A DNA stretch of 64,000 bases from Moniliella sp. 'wahieum' (GCA_003971905.1 RSEE01000003.1:434001-498000); one strand, 5' to 3'. Positions 22,988 to 35,933 are shown, numbered from the stretch's first letter. The notes: a model not told the origin generated them from the letters alone. Program-made: numbers and translations.

Positions 22988-24383
22988 CTAAGTGTTTTGC
23001 GGCGTAGCCGGCGCGGATGACAACGTTGTCACCGGGGCCGCCTCCATATCCGTCTTGCTCACAGGAGGAGACGCGTCCTTACGCGTGTCCTCTGTAGTAG
23101 CAGGGGATGAAATCTTCTTCTCCTCTTGGTCCATCGGCGAAGGCGAAGCAAGACTCGCGGGGGCAGGTTGGTGTACGGACTTGCTAAGCGATTCACGCCC
23201 CATAAGCTGAGCATACGTAAAGGGCCGCGCACGCATCCAGCGCATCCGCGGCCCCGACCGTGCCCACTCGGACACGCGGAACCCATAGATCCGGGGTTGG
23301 TACACCCGCCACGTAGGCACCCGTCGACAACAGACTCGGAGGCAAATCCAGATCTTCGTAGCGGCCATCGGGGAACCCACCGAGCTCCCCTAAAGCTGAC
23401 TCGTTCACCCCATCTTCCTCCTCCACATCACTGCCCCCGGGGAGCGTCTCAGGGTCGGAGTCGGTTGCACTGCCATCGTTCGCATACGACTCCTCCTCCG
23501 AGCTTCGTCTCCTCCGCCGCCTCCGCAGAGAGAGAGAGCGATGGGACTCGATGCAAGATCTTTACAGGCTTGTGATCAGGTGCGGGAAAGTAGTGCCAAA
23601 GTAAATCCTGTACACAGACGGTCAGTTATATTCCTGATGCCAAGGGGAAGTATGGTAACATACCATCAATGCCATGGAATCGTGACGAGGAAGGGGTATA
23701 GAGGTCCATGCAGTTGGGGCAGAAAAGCTTAACTGTGTCGATACCCGGAGTGTCAGACCGGCCGCAAGGAAGCACAGGTTGGTCATCACAGTAGACGCGT
23801 GGGCAGCAGCCAAACACCCCGTCTTCCAGCTTGGCCACCATCTGCTGCATTCCCGGCGCAGTCAGGATGTACCTCTGGTGGATCATTCCGTACAGCAGCT
23901 CCGCCGATGACTCAACAATTGAAATGTCAGGGATCTGAGGAGAATCTTCTTCTGCAGTTATTGGTTACGGGTTAGTAGCCCACATATGCAGGGGAGGAAG
24001 ACAACCTGGCTCAATGTCGAGGATCATCTCCATCGCCTCGGTAGTAAGGTACAACAGCATTCAGCCCTGTCATGTTGAAATCATCCTCGATAAACTCTTC
24101 CGCCACCTCGGCGAGAAACTCGTGGCCTGCCAGGGAACAAACCAGGAGATCCATGTTAGAGACTCGGTGCCCGAGTCGGTAAGGGAATATTCATCTGCAG
24201 GCGAATTGTCAGTTTCCATCCGAGTTTCAAAGGGGGCCGCCCCGGTTTTCAAAAGGAGAAGGCATACCTTCGAGTTCATCCTCTTCGAGTTCTTGGGAGT
24301 CCGAGTCGTGAGAACGCACTCTCGGGGAGCATAGCTGGGCGAGGGATGGCAGCAGCAGATTCCGCGGGGGGAGCTGGGGCCAT
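22988..24383 (-). CDS. CKB1: Casein kinase II regulatory (beta) subunit
   Basis: Regulatory subunit of the constitutive CK2 kinase. The ATG at 24383 starts MAPAPPAESAAAIPRPAMLP. An acidic patch (SDSQELEEDELEG) follows, then an intron near 24205-24265. Next come SLTWISWFVPWQ and GHEFLAEVAEEFIEDDFNMT with GLNAVVPYYR, the CK2-beta N-terminal signature. After further introns, AELLYGMIHQRYILTAPGMQ leads to the zinc site GCCPRVYCDDQPVLPCGRSD and KLFCPNCMDLYTPSSSRFHG. The four zinc cysteines are CxxxxC and CxxC, as in the family. An acidic insert (DVEEEDGVNESALGELGG, about 23390-23440) is followed by PRIYGFRVSEWARSGPRMRW and a basidiomycete-like extended tail ending at 22988. Frame changes occur near 23560 and 24320. 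Confidence 0.95.
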
Positions 24384-25808
24384 GGCGTACCGGTCGTCGT
24401 GGTGCGGGGTAGGCAAACGGCGGGGGACAAGCTACAGTCGAGAAGGTGGTGGAGCGAAAAGTTGAGGCTGCGCGATACCCATTGCCGCTAGGTAATCCCT
24501 ACACAGCGCCAGGGTTCCGCGCCACCCCTTCATTATTCCGCCCCGAAGCTAGTGCACTCGGGGAAAAAAATATTGGGGCACAGGGTTGCGCGTACTCAGC
24601 GCGCTGCAGGGATATATATTTGGAGGTCCAGCCGAGCCCCGCAGTTCGATAGACACATGGCAGCCTCCATCTGTGTCCCGACCCATCTTCTGTGGTGGGA
24701 CTTGAACCTTGAACACTTCGCTCTGAGTATCCACGGAGTGTGCCTCTCAGGCCGCGAAGGGTACACTACTTATCGTGTCGGCTTCTCACAGGCAATACAG
24801 CTCCCCAGCGTTTGTTGTGTTTTCGGTTTGCCTCAAGTTTTGCAAATGCTATATGAGAGAATGCAGCTCTCTGACTCACACAACTCTCTGGCGGGGTGTA
24901 TTATGTAAGACCGGAGGAACCCAAGGGGTTGGGTGAAGAACCTCTGGAAGTGTAGAGCAATGCAATCGCGAGGGTGGTGGTTCCGGTCTAAGCCTTGTGC
25001 CACACCTAGAGGACAGGGGTTCAAACAAGCCTGAGTATACACGTGGAGGCTTCGGAGGACAAATCAGGGTGAAGGGTGATGAGGCGCCTTGGCCTAAGTA
25101 CGGGACCACGGGTCCCAATATATCTACGAATGGAAGACATGAGATGATGTTACTGCCAATGGAAGGATAATAACGGTGCACCAAATTGATCAAGGCACGG
25201 CGCGATCCATGTAAGGAATGCGCCTCTCTTTTGTTGGTGGATGAAAAGTGTCGCCAGCCGGTCAATACCATCTCTGGCTCAAGTCATTCGCGTCCAAGCC
25301 GCAGTAGTGCACGTGGAACGGATCGGGGGCTATAAGTTGTAACGCAGTCAAGACAAAACCCCCTGCTCCAAAGCGAACGAGAATGGAAACAGTCTATGAT
25401 GAGTCTGGTAGCAAAATAGCTGCTATCCTACTCTTCATCTCCCCCTTATTTGACTGTGGCCCGGGGAGATTAAACTTGTGTCAGCTCTCCTACCCCGCGA
25501 TGTATTGGCTTCTCTCACCGTAATAGTGGCCCCAAATGCACGGCAGTGTGCACACACTTATACAGAAGTACACTGAGACAGTACTAGTATTATGAGATTT
25601 GGAAAACCCGTAAAGACGACTTATCTGAAACCAGAGTCCACATAGTTCGACGGGGGCATCCACCCAGAAGGGGTGGGCGTTTGGGGCCAAAAAATTGAGA
25701 TAACACAAAACCACTGCGCGTGGTATATATATACGGGAGTTAAAAGGAAAACAGATAGAAAAGAAGACGAAAAAAGGAAATGGAGAGCTTGCAGCAAAGA
25801 ACGCGCAC
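24384..25808. other. Intergenic, no gene seen
   Basis: 1.4 kb with only short, unsupported frames. The first 200 bp should hold the CKB1 promoter. The right part is the 3' flank of the sedolisin gene, with an A-rich tract at about 25740-25780. Confidence 0.55.
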
Positions 25809-27588
25809 CTAAGGCAACTTGAACAGCTCCTGCAAGTTAGGAAGGCCCAATCCGGACGCCACGTCCGCCCTTAGTGGCTGGGAAGTAGTAGTTCGAGCTG
25901 TCGTCACATCCTGCGGCCGACCCGATGTGACATCCGTCCAGGCCCGAGTTCTCGTAGAATGTCGGATTGGCAAAGCCGAGTTTGTCCTTGCCTTGCGAAG
26001 CACGGTAATTGTTCACCAGGGCCAGGACTGCACCCACAATAGGGGCCGAGGCAGAAGTGCCGCCCACCTGGCTCTCGCTTCCGCTGAGGATAGTGACGAA
26101 TTGCCAACCGCTGAGAGAAGTGGATCGAAGAGTGTTAGAAAGTAGTCTCAATGAGGAAAGAGAAATAACTTACTTGGCGCTCCGTCGGGGAAAGCCCGGC
26201 CATTGGCATTGTATAACCCTTTATTCTGGCTGGGGATGCTGGACTTGTACGCACTCACGGCACTTGCCTGATATTGGGGAACATCAAAGTACGTACTGTA
26301 CCCGCTGGAGCTGTAAAAGCCGGAACCATCAGGGTTGTTGGCCACCTTTGCAGGCTGAATCCACGGTAGCACCGACAGAGAGCACGTAGGGGCAACCACT
26401 AGGTAGGAAACACCGAATCCTTGGGAAGAGCAGACTGGCCCTCATCGTGGCCGCCTTCCAGACCAGCGTCGCCTGAGGCGAAGACCACCGTCACACCCTG
26501 TGCGGAGAGCTTCTTGGCAGCAGCGCAAAAGGCCTGCGCGTCTCCTGAGGAGACATCGGACTCCGACACACCGTAACTGACGGAGACGACTCCAGGAAGA
26601 GGAGAGTAGGTGTCGCCGATAGTGTTCAGACTATTGGTCATGTCGGTAGAGAAGTCCTGGTTATTGCCATTGGCAAGGTAGTACCCGATCTTAAGGGGAG
26701 CAGCCAGCACCGCCGATTGCACATCCAGGTTGCTTTCCTGGTCTGGGTTCGACTGGTCATTACTCCCGGCCCCCGGGCCTGACTTGATCGTGAGCTTCTG
26801 TCCAGCAACCGACGGACGAACTCAGAGATGAACTGAAAGTCAGACGTGCTCACGCTGGTGCCACCGGAATAGGCCATGAGCACAATGTCCTCTCCACCTG
26901 AAGAGCTGGAGGTGGGAGTGTAGAATCCGCACCGTACTGTTGCATCAAACAAGCGAGTGTCACATACTCGCTGTTGCAGCTTGCCCGCTCGCCAAAGTCG
27001 AGTTAAAGCCGCGAGCCAACAAGGCGTTCTCGTTCTTGCCAACATCGCGGGGTGTTGGAAGGAATTGACGCGGACGGTCAAATGAAGTAAAGGGTGTACG
27101 GCCACCACAAAGTCCTCGAGCTCATTGGGAATGGTGTACGAGGGTGCACGGAGGTAAACCGACTGGTCCGAAGTCCCATAGTGCTTGAGTGTTGTTCCCC
27201 AAGCCTTGTTGGCTTGAGCAACGGTGCTTTTGACTTGAATCCGGTCACCAAATTTGCTAGTGGAGATGGCCTCTTCGGGCACACCGACAGAGGCAAGGTG
27301 GGCCTTGATGGCGGCGATGTGTTCGGGGGTTGGAGAGATATAGGCCCAACTCTTCCTCCGATAGCCACTTGCCGCCTGAAATGGATATGTTGTACAGCTT
27401 GTCGTCAAGCTCATGCTCTTGCTCGCCCTTGACAGTGATTGTGTAAGAGAAACGGGTGGCGTCGGGAGCAGCACCAATTTCACTGTAGGCTTCGGAACGC
27501 GGCCGGTGGCATGGGTTGTAGCCGCGCTGGCGACACCGCTGAAAGCCAGCGCTGCGGCCACGAGGGAGACGAAGGACTTGGAGAACAT
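25809..27588 (-). CDS. Secreted sedolisin (tripeptidyl-peptidase, S53)
   Basis: Secreted acid serine-carboxyl peptidase that degrades external protein. The ATG at 27588 gives a signal peptide (MFSKSFVSLVAAALAFSGVA, ASA cleavage). A pro-kumamolisin domain follows, with WAYISPTPEHIAAIKAHLAS and KFGDRIQVKSTVAQANKAWG through about 27100. Catalytic Glu and Asp are in QESNLDVQSAVLAAP (about 26700-26750), the oxyanion Asp in VVFASGDAGLEGG (about 26440-26490), and the nucleophile Ser in VGGTSASAPIVGAVLALVNN (about 26010-26070). The C-terminal GFANPTFYENSGLDGCH and GC-DDSSNYYFPA belong to the calcium-binding region. One intron is clear at 26111-26173. Others, plus frame changes, lie near 26360-26400 and 26800-27060. 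All catalytic residues are present, so the enzyme should be active. It resembles fungal grifolisin-type enzymes. Confidence 0.93.
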
Positions 27589-30500
27589 GGTGTGGTGGTG
27601 GGAGGAGGGGTGGGTTGGCTTCTGAAGACTAAAGAGGCTGAGGATGGCTGGCTTTATACTGTTTAGAAATGTGGGTGTTGCATGCACCTATACTGTATCG
27701 ATAGGTTGCGTTACGCACCCACACACACAGATGTTGCAGTGGTGGTGGTTGCTAGTAGCGATACAACCAGAAACGCATACCATACTGGCCCTATGCGGCA
27801 CTGCTATAGTGAAGCAGTGTGTGCCGTGTAAGATATATACTTTGTACCACAGGTTGTACCTGGTGTATACCGCACAGACTTTTCTGTTGAGTGTGCTTAA
27901 CATCATGTTGCAGCGGCGGTCTCGAGGCCTCAGGGAAGGAGTGCCCCGTCTCACCACAGAGTTCTCAACGAAAATGATTCACGTTAAGTAACGAGCTGCG
28001 ACCGTGGGCAACGAGTAACGGACGCACCAACAGGTCTTAGGCCACAAAAAGCATATGCCAGTGAAGCAAGGGATGATCGAGATCAAACACAGCTATGTGG
28101 TGCTTCCCCCGTCCTATAATGTTGCGGACATCCGAGGTACCGTCAGCCTCTTATTGGTGTACAAAGTGTAGGTCGAACGTGCTGAGCATTGATCGGCAAC
28201 CATGTGAAAAGATCTTCTAACAGAAGATGAGATGAATACATCGCTTGTTGTGTGGTCTTGATTTTCATAGTGAAAGCCGCATGGTATCGAATATACCGCG
28301 GGGACTATCGATTACATGTTACACCCCCCAACGATTATCATTCTGGTGATTATAATGCGTAATTGCCATACTGATGGAGGTTGATCGTGTGCCAGTGATG
28401 CTGATGTTTGTTTTGACCTAAACACTCAACGTACTCTACCAACCTTGTTCGCACGTCGCGAGTATCTTACGGTCGGCGTATCACACACAACTCGGCGAGC
28501 GAGACACATCCCAGATCAGAGTTAGGGTTGGCGCCTAGCAGCGCTCAAGTGCCTGAGGCCTGACACTAGTCAGGGCCATGTCACAGATCTCTCAGGTACA
28601 AAGGCGCGCATGCCGATCTTAGATCTTACGCACAATGCATGATGCATGATACGTAGCGGATGATCGATGACGCAGATGGTGCCTATCGCGCCTATCGACT
28701 ATCGACTAATATCTCTGACACAGTCATATAACAGTTACACAGTCATCTATACCAGTTGCAGTTACACTTGCAGTCAGCTAGTCATAGAACAGGTTAGAAC
28801 GCGTATATGCGTTGTCCATCGGCCACCCTTTCCCGTGGCTTGTCTTGGAAGCGAAGGCCAATATGCGAAAGCACATCTATTCGGATTTCCGAAAGGATTT
28901 CCCATCATGTTGTGACATGTGAGTTCGCTATCACCATATGGCAATGCGGATGTGATACGCCTATATATGCAACAAGGCAATCGCTGCACCAAAAGGCCTA
29001 TACAGTCCAAGGCCTAAGGGCCCGTGGGCGTTTCTTTGTGATCCTTTTGCATAAGCTATAAGCTTTGCTGATGACATTTTGATGGACATACTATGGATCC
29101 GCGGCTAGCGGCTCGCGAGCGATAGAAAATGGGAATGAGATGCATATGAGATTGGGGAGCTATATACTGATGGCTAGGCCTCTGCCTGACCATCTGAGAC
29201 GCAGGGGGATTGATTGTTATTGGAGAGAGCAAAAGGCACGTACAGTAGGTTGTGCGATGACGTGCAGCGTGCCGCACTTAACCCCCGACCACGCGGTACA
29301 GACGGTAGATGGGTTCTGGACCACCGATGGCCCCAACACAGTCATTGTGCTTTGGATAGATGAACGTTTACATAGCGCTAGAAAGACACTATAGAGCAGG
29401 CCGTACTTAGGCAATCTCCATATCACGGTAGAAAAGAATATGCAATCCGTGGAGCGCACTCTTCTTCCATATGCCCTGTCCCAGCCTTCAGCTTTGTCAA
29501 AGACATGGATACATAGGAGTCCAGGTCTATTATAACATTTTTTGCAAATTGAAGCTTATCGCCCTGTGGTCGACTTCCCGCTCCTCATCGGTTCTTGTCT
29601 ATAGGCATACTTTCGGCGGGGGGCTGTTAGGTGGTCATATACAGCTTCCCCAACAGAGAGACTTTGTGAAGCTGGCATTAAGGTTACGGTCATCTGTTCT
29701 CGCGCCCGGGCCTATTCCTTTGTGTGTTTTGCTGTCTTTTCGCTTCCCCTCCTGCTTTTCTCCATCGTGCACCACGACCGAACTTTTGCTTCCACTTACG
29801 AGTCCATATTCGTTCACCCTCTTCGGTGCTTCTCTCGGCGATCTGATTGCCGCAGCCAGTTGGCCACTATGGTGCAACCAGACAGGGGAATTAAAATCAC
29901 TGGTCCCCGATGACCAGACCTAACAACCGTGGGGAGAGTGCCTGCTGCGCCCACAGGATGTCCCCCCCGCACCAGCATTGTATGGGCTTCAAACGCTTCA
30001 TGCGTGTGATTCCAATGTTAAGCTTTAAGTCAGACACTACAGTAATGACGAATAGCCATCGATTACCGCGGCCTTACTGTTGGCAGTTACTAGTTACTAG
30101 TTGCTGCTGCTAAGCGGTAAGCGCCAGCAGGTCATAACCTTGTTTCTCTCGCCACTCGGTTCCAAAGAAGCGCCAGTGGATGCGGCTGAGGGTGGTGGAC
30201 ACGCGAAGGGGGAGCTTCAGTCTCCTTTCCTTTTCATGGCAGCTAGGTTCCTTTATCGACTTTATCGTGGGAAACATGAGCATCCTCAACTGCACGGTGG
30301 AGTAACCACGTGTTGGGAAAAGGCTAATAGTACAGCCCGTTGGCGCAGCACATGCTTCCCCACAATCTCTATTCCATAGTAACCTTATCATTGACAGAGC
30401 TTAACTGACTGGGACAAAGAAAGGCGGCGCCTAAACCTACCCGTTCATCCGGCGTGTGTGTTTCTTGTTAGCGCCATCCTGCAATCCCGCTCAAGGTTCT

Positions 30501-31442
30501 AGGGAATCGACAGGAGATCAGGTCCCTCTGGTGCCCGTCATCTGAACGACGGTGAACCATCTCCATTGAGATTCAGTAATAGTTAATTTCTTCCAGTTCC
30601 CACAGACATGTCTTGCCCACCGTCTTGGTGGCATAGTATCCTCGCGTCGTCAAAACCAAAGGGAAAAAGGGTTCTTGGGTTCGGCTTCTCTGGTACTTGG
30701 CGTTTTTGTCGCATTCTGCTTGTTCCAGCAGCCGACGCAGGCCCTTCATCCGTCGGCACTTCAAAGGCGGAGCAGTGTTCTCATGTATACCACCTTCCGG
30801 TACGCAGCCAATGTCATGGTTTGGCTGATCTCGCTCCCATTTCCAATTTCTTCGTCTCGAGCGTCTCGCTCCTTCCCTGTTTTTTCCACTTCGCACCACT
30901 GTGTCCTCTGTTCTTGCTTCTTACCCACGAACGATTGCTACACCCCTTGGCCTAGTCCTATTCTGGTCTCCCTCGCCTTAGCCCCCGACTGTGACAGCCA
31001 ACCCCTCCTACGTTCCCGACTCGCGGAGCGTGTCGCCCACGTCCATTTTTGATCCTGATCCAATTGCTCCAGGACACATCATTCGGTAGTTAGTGCGCAT
31101 TTTGTTTTCCTGCCACGCTCGTTCCGTCTTCCTACTCCAAAGTTGTGCATGGCTCGTTATGGATGTGGGTGGCGGGGTTTTAGTGCAACACATCCTTCAT
31201 GGCTAATCGAAAATGCTGGTAACAAGGTTCCGGATAGATATGTGAGGACTACGTACAAAATTCAAGGTGGGCAAGGCTGTGCAAGATTGTGCGCAAGAAA
31301 TTTCGATTAGCCATGTTGTTACAATGACCTAAGGAAGACGAAAGAGCTGGCTAAGGGTTTCGTTGACACACTACAGAAGATGGGTTCGCACGCGGTCAAC
31401 AGCTGGGAGGAGGAACGTAGTGCATAGTATAGTGTTTAACGT
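27589..31442. other. 3.8-kb gene desert
   Basis: No recognisable gene, RNA or element. Only short open frames without family resemblance (largest about 150 codons at 29471-29923). Period-7 arrays lie at 28634-28650 (ATGCATG twice), 28686-28703 (CTATCGA) and 30086-30103 (GTTACTA twice, then GTTGCTG). An AGGCCT-centred palindromic patch is at about 28550-28580. The left end is the promoter of the secreted protease; the long spacer may simply be a regulatory region of that inducible gene. Confidence 0.55.
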
Positions 31443-33015
31443 TCAGGCCTCTGTCGCCTCAGTGGCAACTGGGGCAGCCTCAGTTTCCTTCTCCGGCGCA
31501 GGAGAAGTACCGTTCGTCTTACTGTGGGCCTTGGCAATCAACTTCTCCACATTAGCCTTGTTGATCTCAGTCTGGTGCTGCTGGTTGGCAACGAAGTACT
31601 GCCGCTTCAGCTGCAAATTCTCCACCACCCGCTGTACATCCGCCGCGGAAGATGGCGGGGGGATAGACAAGGAAAGGAGAACCGAGAGGGTGCCAATCGG
31701 GACATGCAGCTTGTCACTTTGGCTGGGTGTGGTCGATCCCGACCCCTCCCCATCTTCGGTGGCGGAAGCGGCGGGCTTCTTTCCCTTCTTCTTGTTCTTG
31801 TTCTTCTTAGGTGCTTTCGCAACAAAGAAGGCGTCTTCCTCCTTGCCTTTGGTCAAGACTCGGGCACCAGTGGGGGCGTCCGTGTCCTCCACCGTACGCG
31901 CCTGCTTTTCTTTTCCCAGCACTGGCGCGGCCTCTTGGGCCACTTGGACTGGAGCAGCCTTGTGCTTGCCCCCAGAGAAGTAGTTAATGAGGACGTCGCA
32001 GTCTTCAATCTCCTTGGTGAAGGCTGGAATGGCCGCTTGCTCACGGAGTTCGGCCTCTTTGGCTTGGCGCTGGGACTCTTCACGCGCCTTGCGTTCTTGC
32101 TTCTCCTGCTCAATGCGCTTGCGCCGCTCGTCGTCACGCTTCTTGTCAAAGGCATCCCGAGCGTTGCTGAAGGCGCTGTAGCGAGCCCGCTTGCGATCGA
32201 AGAGAGCGTCCAATTTCTTCTGGAGCGTGTTCTGCTGCGCCACCAACTTGGACCGGTCCTTAGCAGACTCGGCAAAGCGAGCCTGGATCTGGTCCAGCTC
32301 CGCCTTAATCTTGCTGTACTTGTCGGAGGCTGCCTTAACGGTCGGGTCCGCTTCGAGGGTCTTGAGCTCCTCGCGCAGCTTGTCCAGGACGGACTTGCGC
32401 TCGTCCACGGCAGCCTGCCGGGCGTCCAGTGTGACAACTTGCTTACGGGTCTTCCTAAGCGTCGTAATACGGGCAAGAGATTGCCGTTCCTCCACAATGC
32501 GAAGCGTGCCGGATTCAATCAACTTTTCTTGCCGCTTGATCTCCTCATCCACCTGAGCAAGGCTGGAGAAGGAGAGTTTCTTAGTCTCGGCACGGAGTTC
32601 GTTGATGGCTTTGGTAACTTCCTCTGGATTGCCTTGATCTCATCCAGCACCTTCAGGCGGCTTCCCTTGGACCCAGCTTGTTCGGAACGGAGCGAGTCGA
32701 GCTGCTTGCGCAGCTCGGCACGCCGCTTGCCATCAGGGGTTTTCGGCCGGACCGGACCCAGTGAGCAAGGCACGGATAGCACTCTTTTTATATGTTAGTA
32801 AAACATCTGTGGAACGGGAAGGAAGGAGACATACAGCTTCGGTCTTGAGCTTGGCAATGTCTGCGTCAATCTCATCCATCACGGCCTTGTGTGCGTCGAA
32901 GTCGGGTCTCCCGCCCGCCAGGAGCTTGATCTTCTCCTCTGCGGGAGCGGCGTCGGGGGCAGCGCTTTCCTCGGCTTAGCCGTGCTGCTGGGCTTGACCG
33001 TGTCCTTGGGTGCCA
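31443..33015 (-). CDS. BFR1: BFR1-like polysome/ER-associated coiled-coil protein
   Basis: Homologue of yeast Bfr1, an mRNP and polysome-associated protein at the ER linked to secretion and nuclear segregation. The ATG at 33015 starts MAPKDTVKPSSTAKPRK. After frame changes and a small intron (near 32780-32835), KPDGKRRAELRKQLDSLRSE and VLDEIKAIQ are followed by an uninterrupted 369-codon frame. That frame contains LAQVDEEIKRQEKLIESGTL, the central coiled coil (about 32150-32550), a charged EQEKQERKAREESQRQAKEA helix and the conserved FTKEIEDCDVLINYFSGGKH (about 31970-32030). The tail is Lys-rich (KKNKNKKKGKK) and ends ATEATEA at 31443. A long open frame on the plus strand across the same DNA is a shadow of the coiled-coil codons. 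The Bfr1 signature is strong. Confidence 0.92.
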
Positions 33016-33584
33016 TGTTGGTGGGTGGTGTTCAGAAAGGGGAGATGGGGGAGAGAGGGGTGCCGCCGCCTTTATTCTAACCACGCGGGCTGCTGGAGCT
33101 TCCTTCGCGCGCTCCACGTCGCCGCTTACCTAACGTGCTGCTCCGAAGGATGGTGTGTTGCCAAGGCTGCGGTGGGCCTATCCAGTCAGTAGCAGCGCTG
33201 CGGGCAGGCACTGGCTCCGTGCACTCCGCCCAATATCACTTTCACATTTCAGTTTCGCCCTCGCCCGCGCCCACGCCAGTCGTCCTTTGCGCTTGTGATA
33301 TGTGACGACGATGGTCGATGATCGACATGCAGCTAGTTAGCCCAACGCACTCACTCACGCCGAACTCCACGCTCACCGACAGACGTCCTTTGGCCTTCCA
33401 CGGGCTCAGGACACTCAGTACGCACATTGTCAAAACATGGTCATACACAGAAGAGGATTAGGAAGGACAAGAGGGCCCGCCCCCTGACTACCAGGTGCGG
33501 TCATAAACAGGGAAATAGGTGGATAGACAGGAGGTAATGTGAGTGGAACCGCCTCCACACTGTAGCGTCGCAACTGACAAGGTC
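33016..33584. other. Intergenic between BFR1 and the BAR-type gene
   Basis: Short spacer holding the BFR1 upstream region and the 3' flank of the gene to its right. A period-7 patch (ATGGTCG ATGATCG) lies at about 33311-33325. No coding signal. Confidence 0.55.
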
Positions 33585-35067
33585 TCAGGATGGAGCGCCG
33601 GATGTGGTGCCAACCGTCACGTCGCTTGCAGCATCGTCACTCGCATCATCTCGGACCGTGGATGCCCCCTCAGAAACGGTATCTGGGATAGGTTCTTCGC
33701 CCCCCTGGACAAGAGATGGGTGGAACCTTCTCCTTTCCCTTCAGGACACTCCTCGCCTCGCCTGACCCTTCGGCCACTACTGAGGGAGACCCAGGTGATT
33801 TACCCACACTCGTATCTTCTTCATCACTGAGGGGTACTCCAGCTTCTTCCTTGATCCTGCCGAGTCGTTCCTGGGGCGGGGGACCCAGGGTAGACGGCCT
33901 AGGCTCCGCAGCAGTACTTTTTCCCGTCTTGATAGAGGACACGAGTGATGGCTCGACGGAAATGGCTGGAGGGCGGGCTGCAGGCTTGGTAAGGATCGCA
34001 TAGTCCCCCTCAGCCCGGCTGTCTTCTGAGTCCGACGGTTCGAACAGCGCCTCGTCCCTGAGTCGGGGACTGCTGCTTTCACCACGCGTGGGTGTGAAAG
34101 CTTGCCCTCCCATCCGCCGTTTGGCATCGCTCGTGATCGAAGGAGTTGGCGCACTAGACGACCCGCTTGGTGCCGTGCGGGGCTGATAGGAGGAAAGTAG
34201 GCTTGAGGGGGGGATAATACTGAGGATCTGACCTTCGCTTGGGGGGGCGCCATATGAGTCGAATGGATCTGGGATAGTGCCAAGCATTTGTTCCAACACC
34301 ACATCTGAGTTTGCTTTCGAAGATAACCGTTCCCACATCTCCACCTCAGAGCGAGTCAACAGCGATACCTAATCCGCGTTAATACAGGGCAAGCAAACAG
34401 AGGGAAAAGGACTAACCTTGCTTTGGATAAATCCCCAGATCTCCTCTTCACCATTTAGAACTTCATGGTAGTAGTCTGACTTGCTCTGGTCAATCTCCGT
34501 TACCTTCTGCTGCATCTCCCCTAGCAGCAGCTTGAATGATGCCAGGTCCCTCCCGGGACCTCTCCGACCAAGGCCATTGCGAATATTGCGGGCCTCAATT
34601 TCCTTGAGTGCACGCGATTTATCCGCCAAGTCCTTCTCGTGAGACAGTTGACGCTCATTGCAGGATGTGCAATACGTATCGAAGGCACTGAGGAGGGGGA
34701 TCTGGAAGTCCTTCCAAAACGAATCGGCAAGGACTTGGGCCCAATTGCTGGTGAGGAAATGGAGGCCAGCACAGGCTTGAAACGTCTCCGCCTGAATGTG
34801 AGCCCCTTTAGTTATGCTGCAGACCTCAAATGAAGAAGCCAGGTCGGCCGCTGCCCGACTGAGAACCAACATAGCGTTGGTGAATGCCTTGCCGGCGCCC
34901 AGCAGTTGCTCGTATGCCGCTACGCTGGAGCGCAGGTCGGCGCGTGTGACCAAGACTTCGGGGCGGTTGGGGAAGTCAATTGATGCGCGCGTAGTGGCCA
35001 TCGACCCAGCCGGACTGGACATGCCGAACGACGGGGCCGCCGAATGCAACGAGCGGCTGGGCGGCAT
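33585..35067 (-). CDS. BAR-type (IVY1-like) membrane-binding protein
   Basis: Probably a phospholipid-binding BAR/I-BAR protein related to yeast Ivy1, which acts at vacuole/endosome membranes. The ATG at 35067 starts MPPSRSLHSAAPSFG. The helical core runs VTRADLRSSVAAYEQLLGAG, NAMLVLSRAAADLASSFEVC, HFLTSNWAQVLADSFWKDFQ, IPLLSAFDTY, DLASFKLLLGEMQQKVTEID, QSKSDYYHEVLNGEEEIWGF (about 34440-34990). After a short intron (near 34370-34415) come TRSEVEMWERLSSKANSDVV, the conserved PDPFDSYGAPPSE and a disordered Ser/Pro/Glu tail. The true end is probably TGA at 33585-33587, in a frame reading VSEGASTVRDDASDDAASDV. A G-run indel near 33703 makes the other frame stop at 33670. The domain call is good; the orthology to IVY1 is moderate. 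Confidence 0.68.
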
Positions 35068-35449
35068 GGCTGATGGCAGTGTTGGGTGGAAAGCAGGACA
35101 ACGCGTGGCTGCGAGCTGTCGGGCCGCTTGGCTCGAAACAGAGCCCCGCGAGACGGAGAGCTTAGCTTACATAATGCATCACTCGAATCTGGGGGGTTCA
35201 TTAATCGTTTGAACCGCACGTGGCTGATGGACGACTTGCATCGCTACGTATCCAGCTGCCAGCTAGTATTTCACCACGGCCACCCCGAGGAATTGCCGCC
35301 AGCCCGACACCTCCCAGCCAGTCGTTGGAACATGTGGATACAGATGCAGTGGGTCGGCGGAACGCAGGCCTCTGTGGCTGGCCTTCATTTGAGTCTTCCA
35401 AGGGAGTCGAGAGCTGAGCAGATTGAACCTCCGCCACAGCGGCAGTAGA

Positions 35450-35933
35450 CTAGAAGAAACTAGACGCGTCGCTCTCGCGGCTTCTTGACGATACGAGGGA
35501 CGTATCTGGCGAGTAGCCCGGGGCGTCGCGTGTGGGTTTGAACTTGCCCTGGCCTACATACGTGTAATAGCCTTCACCGTAGCGCACATACGCCGCATTT
35601 TCCCTTAAGCAAAACAACTGTCGTCAGTACTGCATAGGTCATCCGGTCATATATACCAACAATAGCCCCGGGAAGGGAGTATACACAAGAAGTACATACT
35701 GGTACAAGAGCCACCAGGCATGAATCCAGCCTGGTACCAAGCCCAAAATGGTCAACACTAAATTGATCCCAACGTCGTTGCAACATCCGATAGTGAGCCT
35801 GGGCTGTATATCAGCGTTTAATGCCTTTTGTCGCTTCCTTTTCCCCTGAATGAGTGGGAATACAACGTACAGCGACCGCCAAAGGTGGGCAAAAGATGGA
35901 GATAGCAAAGACGACGGTCAATCCCAGGCCCAT
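35450..35933 (-). CDS. PMP3: PMP3/SNA-family plasma membrane proteolipid
   Basis: Small hydrophobic protein of the Pmp3 (stress-responsive, membrane potential) family. The ATG at 35933 gives MGLGLTVVFAISIFCPPLAV, with the diagnostic FCPPLAV. A 57-nt intron (35814-35870) is followed by TIGCCNDVGINLVLTILGLV, then PGWIHAWWLLYQ, the second membrane segment with the PG-x-IHA motif. A second intron (35618-35699) leads into a longer cytosolic tail (RENAAYVRYGEGYYTYVGQG...ESDASSFF), stop at 35450-35452. The tail makes it longer than the 55-residue yeast Pmp3 and like the extended Sna-type fungal members. No frame change is needed. It is divergent from the p24 gene across about 510 bp. Confidence 0.9.

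Noticed and set aside
31524-32798. 424-codon plus-strand open frame
   Set aside because: It is antisense to the BFR1 coiled coil. Lys/Glu-rich codons on one strand leave the other open. It has no family resemblance and is Leu-rich only by composition.
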